From: Thiohalophilus sp.
GTDB taxonomy: Bacteria; Pseudomonadota; Gammaproteobacteria; UBA6429; Thiohalophilaceae
NCBI RefSeq assembly: GCF_034521165.1
Contig: NZ_JAXHMV010000013.1
Coordinates: forward strand, 62,001 to 126,000
Direction: 5' to 3'
Length of the DNA: 64,000 nt
Both the position numbers and the translations under genes were made by a program. This document shows, one piece after another, positions 18,813-31,866 of the stretch; the first letter of the stretch is position 1, and every line of letters begins with the position of its first letter. The notes under the pieces were generated by a model that saw only the letters and a list, made by a program, of their open reading frames with translations, was not told the DNA's origin and ran no database searches.

Positions 18813-19049
18813 TTACACCTTTTCGCCGCGGCGGCGCAGGTCCTCGAGGACGACCTCGATACCTTTTTTATCGATAATGCGCATGCCCTTGCTGCTGACA
18901 CGCAGTTTCACCCAGCGGCTCTGCGACTCGACCCAGAAGCGGTGGGTATGCAGGTTGGGCAGAAAACGGCGACGGGTCTTGTTATGGGCGTGGGAAACGT
19001 TGTTCCCGCTCATCGGACGTTTGCCAGTCACTTGACAGACTCTGGCCAT
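18813..19049 (-). CDS. rpmB: 50S ribosomal protein L28
   Basis: 78 aa. The start ATG at 19047-19049 has GGAGA upstream; a longer frame to 19076 is not needed. The sequence opens [20 protein letters not shown] and carries [18 protein letters not shown], diagnostic of L28, which binds 23S rRNA at the E-site side of the large subunit. First gene of rpmB-rpmG. Confidence 0.97.
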   Translation of the reverse strand: MARVCQVTGKRPMSGNNVSHAHNKTRRRFLPNLHTHRFWVESQSRWVKLRVSSKGMRIIDKKGIEVVLEDLRRRGEKV

Positions 19050-19187
19050 GGTTATTTCTCCAAAAATCAGCTGCACAATGCGTCAAAGAGCGCGAATTTT
19101 ACGGATTTCCCGCCAGCCTTACAAGCCCAATTCCTCCTAAAGTGCCGTATCGCGCGGATTTCAAGCAGGCTGTTGGCCGTGCCGGTT

Positions 19188-19216
19188 CTCCTCGTCACTC
19201 GTCCCTCGGCCCTGTT
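19188..19216. repeat. solo family-A repeat arm
   Basis: ctcctcgtcactcgtccctcggccctg, the same unit as the arms at 16277-16563, 19981-20394 and 43080-43275. It ends against the radC stop codon. Confidence 0.7.
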
Positions 19217-19218
19217 TT

Positions 19219-19893
19219 TTATAGCCAGCCCCGCTCCGAAAAGGCCACGCACTCCCCGTCGCCGACCACGATATGGTCCAGCACCCGCACTTCCACCAGC
19301 TCCAGCGCCTCTACCAGCCGCCGGGTCAGGTGGCGGTCGGCCTGGCTGGGTTCGGCGATGCCGGAGGGATGGTTATGGGCGAAAATCAGCGCGGCGGCGT
19401 TGTGGGCCAGGGTCTTTTTGACCACCTCGCGCGGGTGCACGCTGGCGCCGTTGAGGGTGCCGCGAAACAGCTCCTCGTAGCGGATCACCCGGTGCTGGCT
19501 GTCGAGGAACAGGCAGGCGAAGACCTCGTGGGGCAGATCCCGCAGCCGGCTTTGCAAATAGCGCTTGGTATCCTCGGGGCTGTGCAGGCCGCTGTCGCGT
19601 TCCAGCGTTTCGCCCAGGTGACGCTGGGCCAGGGCCATGACCGCCTGCAATTGCACGTACTTGGCCTGGCCGAGGCCGGCCACGGCACAGAACTCCGCCT
19701 CGCCGGCGGTGAGCAGTCCGCGCAGACCGCCGAAGCGCTGCAGTACCTCGCGGGCCAGATCCACGGCGGACTTGCCGCGGGTGCCGGTACGCAGAAAAAT
19801 CGCCAGCAGCTCGGCGTCGGAGAGGGCCTCGGAACCCCGGGCCAGAAGTTTTTCCCGCGGGCGCTCCGCCTGCGGCCAGTCGGTGATGGACAT
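19219..19893 (-). CDS. radC: RadC-family JAB-domain protein
   Basis: 224 aa. An N-terminal helix-hairpin-helix-like region (about 1-100, with [19 protein letters not shown]) is followed by a JAB/MPN metalloprotease-like domain carrying the zinc motif [18 protein letters not shown]. RadC was named for DNA repair, but its biochemical role is not settled. It is divergent from coaBC, the classic arrangement in gammaproteobacteria, although a repeat mosaic of about 400 bp has been inserted in between. Confidence 0.93.
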   Translation of the reverse strand: MSITDWPQAERPREKLLARGSEALSDAELLAIFLRTGTRGKSAVDLAREVLQRFGGLRGLLTAGEAEFCAVAGLGQAKYVQLQAVMALAQRHLGETLERDSGLHSPEDTKRYLQSRLRDLPHEVFACLFLDSQHRVIRYEELFRGTLNGASVHPREVVKKTLAHNAAALIFAHNHPSGIAEPSQADRHLTRRLVEALELVEVRVLDHIVVGDGECVAFSERGWL

Positions 19894-19980
19894 ACGACCT
19901 CCTTGTCGTTTTCAGCAGATTGGGTAAACCGGCCAGCATTTCCAGCCGGCCAGACAGTGCTGTTCAATTATAGTCAGAAA

Positions 19981-20394
19981 CAGGGCCGAGTGACGAGGGA
20001 CGAGTTACGAGGAAAACCAGAACCAGGGAGCGGGTAGTCCCGATACGGCGCAGCGGTATCGGGCATATTTCGGGTTGCCGGACACCGCGTTGCTATGTCC
20101 GGCCTACCCCTGCTTGCTTACTGGTCGCAAGCAAGAGGACCGAGGGACGAGTTACGAGTGACGAGGAACAACAACCAACCCCCTTAATTGGTCATTCCTT
20201 GCAGAGTAAGACGACGAACCGGGTTCGAGATTTCAGGCCAATCCGGCATGTATTCCGGTCCCGGTTTGGAGCCTGCTCGGGGCAGGCTCTGCGTCGGAAT
20301 GACGAGCAAAGACAGTCGTTTTCTTCCCTTCGTGTCTTTGTGCCTTCGTGGTTCAAGATTTTCCTCGTCACTCGTAACTCGTCCCTCGGCCCTG
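19981..20394. repeat. large inverted repeat mosaic between radC and coaBC
   Basis: The left arm (19981-20015) contains cgagtgacgagggacgag; the right arm (about 20325-20394) contains the accacgaag-type tract followed by cctcgtcactcgtaactcgt. Inside are the exact 36-bp block 20077-20112 also found at 16420-16455, a third internal copy of the arm near 20140-20165, and half of a gtcattccggcg-type palindrome near 20290. No gene is supported in 19894-20444. Confidence 0.78.
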
Positions 20395-20444
20395 CCTTTC
20401 GGAGTAAACTCCGAAGGGCCCGGAATCTCTGATACACTTTATAT

Positions 20445-21705
20445 ATGACGCAACTGGCCAACAAACATATCCTGCTCGGCGTGACCGGCAGCATCGCCGC
20501 CTACAAGGCGGCGGATCTGGTGCGCCGGCTGCGCGAGGCGGGGGCCGAGGTGCGGGTGGTGATGACCGACGGCGCCTGCGAGTTTGTCACGCCCATGACC
20601 TTCCAGGCGGTCTCCGGTCAGCCAGTGCATCGTCACCTGCTGGATGCCGACGCCGAGGCGGCGATGGGCCATATCGAGCTGGCACGCTGGGCCGATGCCA
20701 TTGTCGTTGCGCCGGCCAGCGCCGATTTTCTGGCCCGCCTGGTCCAGGGCCGGGCCGACGATCTGCTCTCCACGGTCTGCCTGGCCTCGGAAGTCCCGCT
20801 GGCGGTGGCCCCGGCGATGAACGCCCATATGTGGGCCAATCCGGCGACGGTCGACAATATCCGTACCCTGCAAAAGCGCGGGGTGCTGCTGATCGGCCCG
20901 GAGGAGGGCGAGCAGGCCTGCGGTGATGTGGGTGCCGGGCGGATGAGCGAGCCGGCAACGATCGTGATGCAGGTGCAAGAACTGTTCAGTACCGGCAGCC
21001 TGACCGGCAAGACGGTGCTGATCACCGCCGGGCCAACCCGCGAGGCGATTGATCCGGTGCGCTATTTATCCAACCACAGCTCCGGCAAGATGGGGTTTGC
21101 CCTGGCCGAGGCGGCGGCGGAAGCCGGCGCCCGGGTGATCCTGGTGAGTGGGCCGGTGAGCCTGGCCACGCCCGCGCATGTGGAGCGCATTGATGTGGTC
21201 AGTGCCGGGCAGATGCACGAGTCGGTGATGGCGCGTGCCGAGCAGGCGGATATCTTTATTGCCACGGCCGCCGTGGCCGATTACCGGCCTGTCCAGATCC
21301 TGGAACAAAAAATCAAAAAAGATCCGGTGTCACTGTCGCTGGAACTGGAGAAAACCCCGGATATTCTTGCGGGCGTCAAGCAGCGGCACCCGCGGCTGTT
21401 CTGTGTCGGCTTTGCCGCCGAGACAACGGATCTGGCCCGCTATGCCCGCGCCAAGTTGCAGGAAAAACGGCTGGAGATGGTGGTGGCCAACCCGGTGGGG
21501 CCGGCCGCAGTCGAGACCGCGGGGAACCTTTGGCAGCGACACCAATGTATTGCAGATATTCTGGCCGGGTGGCGAGACCGAGCTGCCGCTGGCCGGCAAG
21601 GCGCAGCTGGCGCGCCAGCTGATTCCGCTGCTTGTCAGTCGCTATGAAACGGGAACCCGGACTGCCGCAAGTGGCGCCAACGTTGTAGAATTGAAAAAAA
21701 GCTGA
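20445..21705 (+). CDS. coaBC: CoaBC (phosphopantothenoylcysteine synthetase/decarboxylase) with apparent frameshift
   Basis: Bifunctional coenzyme A biosynthesis enzyme: an N-terminal flavin-dependent decarboxylase (CoaC, about 1-185, with ITGSIAAYKAADLVRRL-like start, PAMNAHMW and CGDVGAGRM) and a C-terminal CoaB synthetase (TAGPTREAIDPVRYLSN, ATAAVADYRP and the EKTPDIL segment). The opening frame runs to a stop at 21645-21647, but after about 21524 the family sequence continues in the next frame (FGSDTNVLQIFWPGG to a stop at 21703-21705). Removing one A from ggggaacc at 21521-21528 joins the halves into a protein of about 419 aa, the normal length. Because the gene is essential, a sequencing or assembly error is the simplest explanation; a real disruption would remove the last CoaB strand and helix. 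Confidence 0.9.
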
Positions 21706-21783
21706 TTTCGGCCGCGACCGTCGGTCCGTATAAAATAACAATAGAACAATAACGTTTTTCCCAACACAGGCGCTTTATTCATT

Positions 21784-22239
21784 ATGGCCCGTATTCAACT
21801 GAAGCTGCTCGATCCCCGTCTCGGCGAAGAGATCCCCCTGCCCGATTACGCCACCGACGGTTCCGCCGGACTCGATCTGCGCGCCTGCCTGGATGAGGCG
21901 CTGGTATTGAATCCCGGTCAGACAGAACTCATTCCGACCGGCCTGTCGATTCATATCGGCGACCCGTCGCTGGCGGCGGTGATCCTGCCGCGTTCCGGGC
22001 TCGGGCATAAGCATGGCATCGTGCTTGGTAATCTGGTCGGGCTGATCGATTCGGACTACCAGGGTCAGCTGTTCGTTTCCTGTTGGAATCGCGGCAGCGA
22101 TTCTTTTACTATCAATATTGGTGAGCGTATTGCCCAGCTGGTGTTTGTGCCAGTGGTCCAGGCGCAGTTCGATCTCGTGGAGGAATTTGCAGCGAGCTCT
22201 CGGGCCGAAGGCGGCTTCGGGCATACCGGTCGTGCATAA
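21784..22239 (+). CDS. dut: dUTP diphosphatase
   Basis: 151 aa with all five trimeric dUTPase motifs in order: [36 protein letters not shown] (with the catalytic aspartate), [11 protein letters not shown] and the C-terminal P-loop-like EGGFGHTGR. It hydrolyses dUTP to dUMP and PPi, preventing uracil incorporation and feeding dTMP synthesis. It lies between coaBC and algC, the order also known from Pseudomonas. Confidence 0.97.
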   Translation: MARIQLKLLDPRLGEEIPLPDYATDGSAGLDLRACLDEALVLNPGQTELIPTGLSIHIGDPSLAAVILPRSGLGHKHGIVLGNLVGLIDSDYQGQLFVSCWNRGSDSFTINIGERIAQLVFVPVVQAQFDLVEEFAASSRAEGGFGHTGRA

Positions 22240-22273
22240 CCCGTCATAATCCGAATAACAGGGGAGAGGCAGA

Positions 22274-25878
<3,605 letters not shown>

Positions 25879-25885
25879 AGGCACC

Positions 25886-26488
25886 ATGAACCAGAAGCAA
25901 TCGGACAAGCCGTCACGCCGCCAGCAGATACTCGAGGTACTGGCCAGTGAACTGGAGAACAGTCCCGGCGAGCGGATTACCACCGCCGGTCTGGCCCGCG
26001 CCGTCGGAGTTTCCGAGGCCGCACTGTATCGCCATTTCCCCAGCAAGGCACGGATGTTCGAGGGACTGATCGAGTTTATCGAGGAATCCATCTTTGGTCT
26101 GATCAACCGGATTCTGGAGGATCAGAAATCCGCCATTCGGCGCAGCGAACACATCATGACGCTGGTACTCGGTTTCGCGGCCAAAAACGCCGGCATTACC
26201 CGACTGCTGGCCGGCGATGTGCTGGTCGGTGAGACAGAACGGCTGCGCAGCCGAATCGATCAGTTCTATGACAGACTGGAAACCCAGCTCAAGCAGGTAT
26301 TGCGTGAAGGCGAGATGAACGGCGAGTTGTCACCGGGGTTGCCGGTCGGACCGAGTGCGAACCTGTTGCTGTCGATCATCGAGGGGCGCATTAACCAGTA
26401 CGTGCGCAGCGGTTTTCGACATTCACCGCAGGAGATGTGGGAAGATCAGTGGAGCCTGCTGGAGGCCTTGCTGCAGGCTCGCGATTGA
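25886..26488 (+). CDS. slmA: SlmA nucleoid occlusion factor, TetR family
   Basis: 200 aa. An N-terminal HTH (about 12-60: RRQQILEVLASELE, then ITTAGLARAVGVSEAALYRH in the recognition region) is followed by an all-helical dimerisation domain containing the FIEESIFGLINRIL segment typical of SlmA. SlmA binds specific chromosomal sites and blocks FtsZ ring assembly over the nucleoid. The position next to dut/argB fits the ttk/slmA neighbourhood of gammaproteobacteria. Specific orthology is well supported by sequence and context. Confidence 0.9.
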   Translation: MNQKQSDKPSRRQQILEVLASELENSPGERITTAGLARAVGVSEAALYRHFPSKARMFEGLIEFIEESIFGLINRILEDQKSAIRRSEHIMTLVLGFAAKNAGITRLLAGDVLVGETERLRSRIDQFYDRLETQLKQVLREGEMNGELSPGLPVGPSANLLLSIIEGRINQYVRSGFRHSPQEMWEDQWSLLEALLQARD

Positions 26489-26532
26489 GGGGCTAAATAC
26501 GGGTTCCGAATACTTGTCCATTTACTGAGTAG

Positions 26533-26607
26533 CCTGGATCAAGGAGCAACGCGACGGATCCAGGTTTTGCTGGGTTCAGGTGGATCCGCTTCGCTTGTTG
26601 ATCCACC
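26533..26607. repeat. paired hairpin repeats (BIME-like)
   Basis: Two adjacent palindromes: cctggatc (26533-26540) with gatccagg (26557-26564), and ggtggatc (26579-26586) with gatccacc (26600-26607). A related ggtggatccgc...gaagcggatcc element recurs at 60352-60426. It lies between convergent genes and could slow or end transcription. Confidence 0.65.
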
Positions 26608-26641
26608 CGACGTGGGGTGCTCGGGTATTGAGAACTTTTAT

Positions 26642-27280
26642 TTAGCGGGGGGTTTGGGCTGATTTCAGTTTACGAAAACGTGCCAGCTCCACCTCAAACT
26701 GCTTCTGTAAACTATCCAGTTCCTGTGCTTTTTCGGCCATAAAAATCTTGTTGTTCGCAATCCGGCGCTTGACCTGCTCCATCCGATCGAGAAGGTCTTC
26801 GGAAAGCTCCTTGCCACGGCGTTCCTGATTGGCGGCCTGTTTCTGCAGATCACCGAGTTTATCCCGCAGTGCTTCGTTGCTGGCCCGGGTAATGTCGATC
26901 AGGCTTTGAGTGGCCGCGGTTTTGTTCTCGTAGTAAAGCTTGAGGTCGCGCTCGGTCGTAAATGTATTTAAAAGTACCTGGTCGCGGCGTTTTTGTTCCG
27001 CCTGTTGTTGTTCTTTCAGGCGACGTTGCTCAGCGGCCCGTTTTTCCGCCTCAAGCTGTTCGGGGGTCTTGGCCGGCTCCTCAACATCAATGACGACACC
27101 CTGGTCGTTCAGTATTTCAATCCGCTGTTGGGAGTATTCGGGCGGAACACTCTGGCCGCACTCACGCACGCCTTCATCATTGGTCCAGCATTTGTATCGG
27201 CCCGCCAGCGCGGGGTTGGCAAGCGCGAGAATCAGCGCCGCGAGGCCGAGGCGAACTGGTAAACGGAATCCGGTTATCAT
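26642..27280 (-). CDS. DUF4124 domain periplasmic protein with coiled coil
   Basis: 212 aa. A signal peptide (about 1-26, ending ALA-GRY) is followed by a DUF4124 segment of about 45 residues (YKCWTNDEGVRECGQSVPPEY, with two cysteines) and then a long charged helix region (about 70-205) rich in Glu/Gln/Lys/Arg, probably a coiled coil. DUF4124 proteins are common in gammaproteobacteria and of unknown function. Divergent from the TauE gene with only 48 bases between. Confidence 0.78.
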   Translation of the reverse strand: MITGFRLPVRLGLAALILALANPALAGRYKCWTNDEGVRECGQSVPPEYSQQRIEILNDQGVVIDVEEPAKTPEQLEAEKRAAEQRRLKEQQQAEQKRRDQVLLNTFTTERDLKLYYENKTAATQSLIDITRASNEALRDKLGDLQKQAANQERRGKELSEDLLDRMEQVKRRIANNKIFMAEKAQELDSLQKQFEVELARFRKLKSAQTPR

Positions 27281-27328
27281 TACAGAGCCCTTGGTTTCAG
27301 GAGCCCCATTGTAGGAAATTTTTCACCT

Positions 27329-28075
27329 ATGGAATACATCCTGTTATTTATTATTTCCCTGCTGGCCAACGCCTTTTCCGCTTTTGCCGGCGGCGGGGCC
27401 GGTTTATTGCAGTTGCCGGCCCTGATTTTCCTGGGTTTGCCGTTCGGTGTGGCGCTGGCAACCCACAAGCTGGCCAGTGTTGCCCTGGGTATCGGCGCCT
27501 CCGCCCGCCACTTTAGGGAAAAGAACCTGGATGGGCAATTTGCCCTGATTATGCTCCTGGCCGGGGTGCCCGGCGTGGTGCTGGGGGCCAGTGTCATCCT
27601 GAATGTGCCTGACCGCTGGGCTGAACTGGCGTTGGGGGTCCTGACCATGGGGCTGGGGATTTATTCCTGGAGAAACCCCGATCTTGGCCAGGTGGATACC
27701 CGCAGTCACCGGGATCGCAGTGGGCTGGTCATCGGCGGTGTCGTGTTGTTCGGTATCGGTTTTCTCAACGGGTCGCTGACGTCCGGGACCGGCCTGTTTG
27801 TCACCCTGTGGCTGATTCGCTGGTTCGGGCTCGATTACAGACGTGCCGTCGCCCACACACTGGTGATGGTAGGATTGTTCTGGAATGGCAGTGGCGCCCT
27901 GACGCTGGGCCTGCTGGGATCGATTCGCTGGGACTGGTTGCCGGTATTGTTGCTGGGTTCCCTGCTGGGCGGCTATATCGGCGCCCACTATTCGATCATC
28001 AAGGGTAACCGGGCCATCAAGCGGGCATTCGAGATCGTGACTATTCTGGTGGGAATAAAACTGATTATCGGCTGA
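27329..28075 (+). CDS. TauE/SafE (DUF81) family anion exporter
   Basis: 248 aa with about seven to eight membrane helices and an internal duplication: the first half opens with an AFSAFAGGGAGLLQLPAL motif and the second half carries GFLNGSLTSGTGLFVTLWLI. This family includes exporters of sulfite, sulfoacetate and other organosulfonates; substrate specificity cannot be read from the sequence. In a presumed sulfur oxidiser, sulfite export is plausible but is an inference. Confidence 0.85.
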   Translation: MEYILLFIISLLANAFSAFAGGGAGLLQLPALIFLGLPFGVALATHKLASVALGIGASARHFREKNLDGQFALIMLLAGVPGVVLGASVILNVPDRWAELALGVLTMGLGIYSWRNPDLGQVDTRSHRDRSGLVIGGVVLFGIGFLNGSLTSGTGLFVTLWLIRWFGLDYRRAVAHTLVMVGLFWNGSGALTLGLLGSIRWDWLPVLLLGSLLGGYIGAHYSIIKGNRAIKRAFEIVTILVGIKLIIG

Positions 28076-28102
28076 TTGGCGTATGCCGGTATTTAGTCTG
28101 CT

Positions 28103-28375
28103 TCAGGCGACACGGATGCGGACGACCGTCATGATTTCCATCTCCATGCCGCCGACATTGAGTTTGTCGGGATAATAGGTCAGGTTGACGCGGGCGCCGG
28201 TGAGATCCTTGTATTTTTTCTTGCGCTTGTAGCGAAACGGAACATCCTCGCCCTCGATCATCACAGTGTTGATAAACCATTCACCTTCCTCCCGCTGTAC
28301 ATGGGAGGTGACTTTGACATTATCGCTGTGCACGAGTTTGTCATGCTGTTTGGTTAATTTATCCGGATCTGACAC
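28103..28375 (-). CDS. hypothetical protein, 90 aa
   Basis: Not recognised. The protein is soluble with no signal peptide and is strongly basic in the middle (RYKRKKKYKDLTG), flanked by beta-strand-like stretches (EGEWFINTVMIEGEDVPF and MEMEIMTVVRIRVA). The codon pattern looks coding and no competing frame exists. It is convergent with the TauE gene and upstream of nothing obvious. A small conserved protein of unknown function is the most that can be said. Confidence 0.55.
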   Translation of the reverse strand: MSDPDKLTKQHDKLVHSDNVKVTSHVQREEGEWFINTVMIEGEDVPFRYKRKKKYKDLTGARVNLTYYPDKLNVGGMEMEIMTVVRIRVA

Positions 28376-28485
28376 AGGGCACTCGCTTTGGTTCTCGATA
28401 TTTTACCATCCCATTGTAACATCAAAGCCGCAGGTGGAGCAGCAAAGCGGCAAGTTCACGGTTTTACAGCAAAAATTAGACAGAT

Positions 28486-30228
28486 TTACTCCGGCAACTG
28501 CCCCTCGGCCAGCTGTGCCTGCAACTGCTGCCAGTAATCCGCGTCAAGCAACTCCGGGTGCAGGCGGGTGAAAAGTTCGCGTTGGTGGGGATCGGTGAAC
28601 AGAAATACGGCGAATTCTTCGGGAAAAATATCATTGGGCCCCACGGAGTACCAGGGCTCGGCCGCCAGCTCGTCCTCGGGATAACGTGGCGGTGGAATAT
28701 GCCGAAAATGACATTCGTCCATCGGCATAATCTCGTCATAATCGTAAAAAATGACCCGCCCGTAACTGGTGATGCCGAAGTTCTTGGTCAGCAGATCGCC
28801 GGGAAATATTCCGGCGGCGGCAATGTCATGGATAGCATCCCCGTAATCCTGCAGCGCGTGGCGCATGCCCTCCTCATCGGCCCGCTCCAGATACAGGTTC
28901 AGCGGTTCGAGACGACGCTCGATAAACAAATGTTTGATAATCAGCTGATGGCCCTCGAACGAAACTTGCGAGGTAGCTTCGGTTTTCAATTCCTCAAGCA
29001 GGTCATCGGTAAACCGATCCACGGGAAAAGCCGTGTAGGAAAACTCCCAGGCGTCGGATAGCCGTCCGACCCGATCATGTTGTTTGACCATATGATAGCG
29101 GTCGATAACTTTCTGCCGGGTGGTGTTCTTCGGGGGAGGAAATCGATCGCGGATCAATTTGAAGACATAGGGATAGGAGGGCAGGGTGAAAACCACCATG
29201 ACCATACCCTTGCTGCCCGGCGCGGTCTCGATGGCATCCGAGGAACGCTGCAGGTGATCGAGAAAATCGCGATAAAATTCCGCCTTGCCCTGCTTGTGAA
29301 AACCGATCTGGGTATACAGATCCGCCGCGGTTTTCTCCGGCAGAAAATCAAGCAGGAAGCGGATGACCGCCGAGGGAATCTCGGTATCCACCAGAAAATA
29401 GGCGCGTGCCGAAGTGAACAGACTGGCGACATTGTCACGTTCGCTGATCAGCCGATCGACATAGGCACTGCCGTCCGCATTACGGCGGATGCGCAGAATA
29501 AATGGATAGCGGTCCGGGCCGTTGATAACCCGCCCTACCAGATAGGCCGAGCGATTCCGATAAAAAGGCTGGCGCAGCATCTGGATCTGAAAATGCTGGG
29601 CAAGTCGACGTGGCAGGTTGGTATGCCGGCGAATGGCCTGTGTAATACAGCGTACATCATGGCGCAGATCGCCAAAAGCCAGCCCGATGTTGGCGGTGGC
29701 GAGAATTCGCTGCAGCGTGGCACGCCAGCCCTCGCGCAGGGGATAAAAGCTTCGATATACGGGGTCGTCACTGTCCAGCCGTTCGGTGGACATGGAGGGT
29801 CGCACGAAAATGAAATCATTGTTATAGAAGTGGCGTTCAAACAGGCCGACAAAAACCGAGTTGTAAAAGGTTTCGGCCAGTTCCGGCTGCCGGTGGCGAT
29901 ACAGCAGGCCCATGTATTGAAACTTGACCTGTTGCCAGGGCGCGGCGTGCAGTGTTTCGTGGTCGAATCGTTCGCGCAATTCCTGGATGGTCTCGCGAAC
30001 CCGATCGTCGTACAGGCTGATACGCCGGATCGCCGCCTGGCGGCTGGCTACCCAGTCACCCCGGATAAAATTGTCATGCGCTTCACGGGTTATCTCGCGA
30101 AACAGCGTAAAGTGCCGGCCGAAGCCGGCCACGATCATCTCGGCCAGCTCGCCGACGACACCCTGATTCGACGGGGCCGGTAAGATAGTGGCCTGGCTGG
30201 ATGGCGGGTGATCGGGATCGACACTCAT
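28486..30228 (-). CDS. aceK: isocitrate dehydrogenase kinase/phosphatase
   Basis: 580 aa, matching the family's usual length. The N-terminal regulatory half (about 1-310) contains FDHETLHAAPWQQVKFQYMG-type sequence; the C-terminal kinase-like half has PGSKGMVMVVFTLPSYPYVF (ATP loop and lysine strand), DGDAIHDIAAAG-type and GDLLTKNFGITSYGRVIFYD segments with the catalytic Asp. AceK phosphorylates isocitrate dehydrogenase to divert isocitrate into the glyoxylate bypass and reverses it. It follows aceA by 19 bases, forming an aceA-aceK operon; malate synthase is not in the window. Confidence 0.95.
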   Translation of the reverse strand: MSVDPDHPPSSQATILPAPSNQGVVGELAEMIVAGFGRHFTLFREITREAHDNFIRGDWVASRQAAIRRISLYDDRVRETIQELRERFDHETLHAAPWQQVKFQYMGLLYRHRQPELAETFYNSVFVGLFERHFYNNDFIFVRPSMSTERLDSDDPVYRSFYPLREGWRATLQRILATANIGLAFGDLRHDVRCITQAIRRHTNLPRRLAQHFQIQMLRQPFYRNRSAYLVGRVINGPDRYPFILRIRRNADGSAYVDRLISERDNVASLFTSARAYFLVDTEIPSAVIRFLLDFLPEKTAADLYTQIGFHKQGKAEFYRDFLDHLQRSSDAIETAPGSKGMVMVVFTLPSYPYVFKLIRDRFPPPKNTTRQKVIDRYHMVKQHDRVGRLSDAWEFSYTAFPVDRFTDDLLEELKTEATSQVSFEGHQLIIKHLFIERRLEPLNLYLERADEEGMRHALQDYGDAIHDIAAAGIFPGDLLTKNFGITSYGRVIFYDYDEIMPMDECHFRHIPPPRYPEDELAAEPWYSVGPNDIFPEEFAVFLFTDPHQRELFTRLHPELLDADYWQQLQAQLAEGQLPE

Positions 30229-30247
30229 GCCGTCACCTTCGAGTCGT

Positions 30248-31564
30248 TTATGTGTCGTCGAATTGGCCTTCCTCGGTGGAACCGGTCAGGGCGGTCACCG
30301 ATGAGAAACCGCCCTGTATGGTGGAGGTGACATCATCAAAATAGCCGGCCCCGACCTCCTGCTGATGGGAGACGAAGGTATAGCCTTTTTCCCGCGCGGC
30401 AAATTCGGGTTGCTGCACTTTTTCCACATAATGTTTCATGCCCTCGCCGCGTGCATAATCATAGGAGAGGTCGAACATGTTGAACCACATGCTGTGAATT
30501 CCCGCGAGAGTAATGAACTGGTATTTGTAACCCAGTTCGGCCAGATCATCCTGGAAGCGGGCGATGGTTTTGTCATCCAGATTTTTCTTCCAGTTAAATG
30601 ATGGCGAGCAGTTATAGGCCAGCAGCTTGTTCGGGTTGTTTTCCAGCACTGCCTCGGCGAATTCGCGAGCGAAGCCGAGATCCGGTGTGCCGGTTTCGCA
30701 CCACACCAGATCGGCATACGGGGCATAGGCGACGCCCCGGGAGATGGCCTGTTCCAGGCCATTTTTTACCCGATAAAAACCTTCATCCGTGCGCTCACCG
30801 GTCATAAACGGTTTATCGTTCGGATCGAAGTCGGAGGTCAACAGGTTGGCCGCTTCGGCATCGGTACGGGCCAGCAACAGGGTCGGGACATTGCAGACAT
30901 CGGAGGCCAGACGTGCGGCGATCAGTTTGTGCACCGCCTCCTGGGTTGGCACCAGAACCTTGCCCCCCATGTGGCCACATTTTTTGACCGCCGCCAGCTG
31001 ATCCTCGTAATGTACCCCGGCCGCGCCGGCGGCAATCATGTTCTTCATCAGTTCAAAGGCATTGAGTACGCCGCCAAAGCCGGCCTCGGCATCGGCCACG
31101 ATCGGCAGAAAGTGATCGATATAGCCTTCGTCGCCCGGATTGTCGCCACGCGCCCACTGGATCTCGTCGGCGCGCTTGAAGGCGTTGTTGATGCGCCGCA
31201 CCATCGCCGGGACCGAGTCATAGGCATAGAGGGACTGATCGGGGTACATGGTTTCCGAGGTATTGCCATCAGCCGCCACCTGCCAGCCGGACAGGTAGAT
31301 TGCCTCAATCCCGGCCTTGGCCTGTTGCAGGGCCTGGCCACCGGTGATGGCTCCCATGGCATTGATATAGCCCTTGCTGGCCTGGCCGTGCAGCAGCGAC
31401 CAGAGCTTCTCGGCGCCCTGGCGGGCCAGGGTGTACTCCGGCTGCAGCGAGCCTCGCAGGCGAACCACGTCGGCCGCCGAATAGCCCCGCTTGACATCGC
31501 GCCAGCGGGGGTTCTGCGCCCATTCCTGTTCGAGTTCCCGAATCTGCTCCTCGCGTGACTTCAT
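30248..31564 (-). CDS. aceA: isocitrate lyase
   Basis: 438 aa. The isocitrate lyase signature [13 protein letters not shown] with the catalytic cysteine is present, along with [20 protein letters not shown] (metal-binding acidic cluster), [11 protein letters not shown] and [13 protein letters not shown]. The length is that of the bacterial AceA tetramer subunit. It splits isocitrate to glyoxylate and succinate, the first step of the glyoxylate shunt. AGGAGAG precedes the start. Operon with aceK; in an otherwise autotrophic-looking genome this points to acetate or fatty acid use as well. Confidence 0.96.
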   Translation of the reverse strand: MKSREEQIRELEQEWAQNPRWRDVKRGYSAADVVRLRGSLQPEYTLARQGAEKLWSLLHGQASKGYINAMGAITGGQALQQAKAGIEAIYLSGWQVAADGNTSETMYPDQSLYAYDSVPAMVRRINNAFKRADEIQWARGDNPGDEGYIDHFLPIVADAEAGFGGVLNAFELMKNMIAAGAAGVHYEDQLAAVKKCGHMGGKVLVPTQEAVHKLIAARLASDVCNVPTLLLARTDAEAANLLTSDFDPNDKPFMTGERTDEGFYRVKNGLEQAISRGVAYAPYADLVWCETGTPDLGFAREFAEAVLENNPNKLLAYNCSPSFNWKKNLDDKTIARFQDDLAELGYKYQFITLAGIHSMWFNMFDLSYDYARGEGMKHYVEKVQQPEFAAREKGYTFVSHQQEVGAGYFDDVTSTIQGGFSSVTALTGSTEEGQFDDT

Positions 31565-31744
31565 TCTGCTCTCCTCCTGCGGATTGTCGCATCAGGTATG
31601 GCTCACGATGGGATGGCCGTGGCGTGGCCGATACCCCCAATAATGTTCACCCTTTACAAAGATGACACTGTTTTTATTGTGCTGTACTAAAGATAGATGA
31701 TGAGCAGCGAGGCTGCCACAACCGAAAGAGAAAAGTAAAAACAC

Positions 31745-31825
31745 GATCTCTCGCAGAGACGCCAAGGCGCGGAGTAAATCACTAATATGATTGTCCTGGC
31801 GGGCTTCGCGCCTCGGCGAGAGATC
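31745..31825. repeat. palindromic dispersed repeat upstream of aceA
   Basis: gatctctcgc (31745-31754) pairs with gcgagagatc (31816-31825), with inner partial pairing of the aaggcgc and gcgcctc tracts. It is of the type containing tctcgcagagacgccaaggcgc. The rest of the gap 31565-31866 is the aceA leader with no further feature I can support. Confidence 0.65.
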
Positions 31826-31866
31826 AATGTTTCGTCTTATCTTGACCAGGGTTGCCCGTGCAGGGC

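Noticed and set aside
21480..21705. Programmed ribosomal frameshifting in coaBC
   Set aside because: No slippery heptamer with downstream structure was recognised, and the family does not use frameshifting; an indel or sequencing error is simpler.
29077..30183. 368-codon open frame antisense to aceK
   Set aside because: Shadow frame with no recognisable domain; aceK is clearly the real gene.
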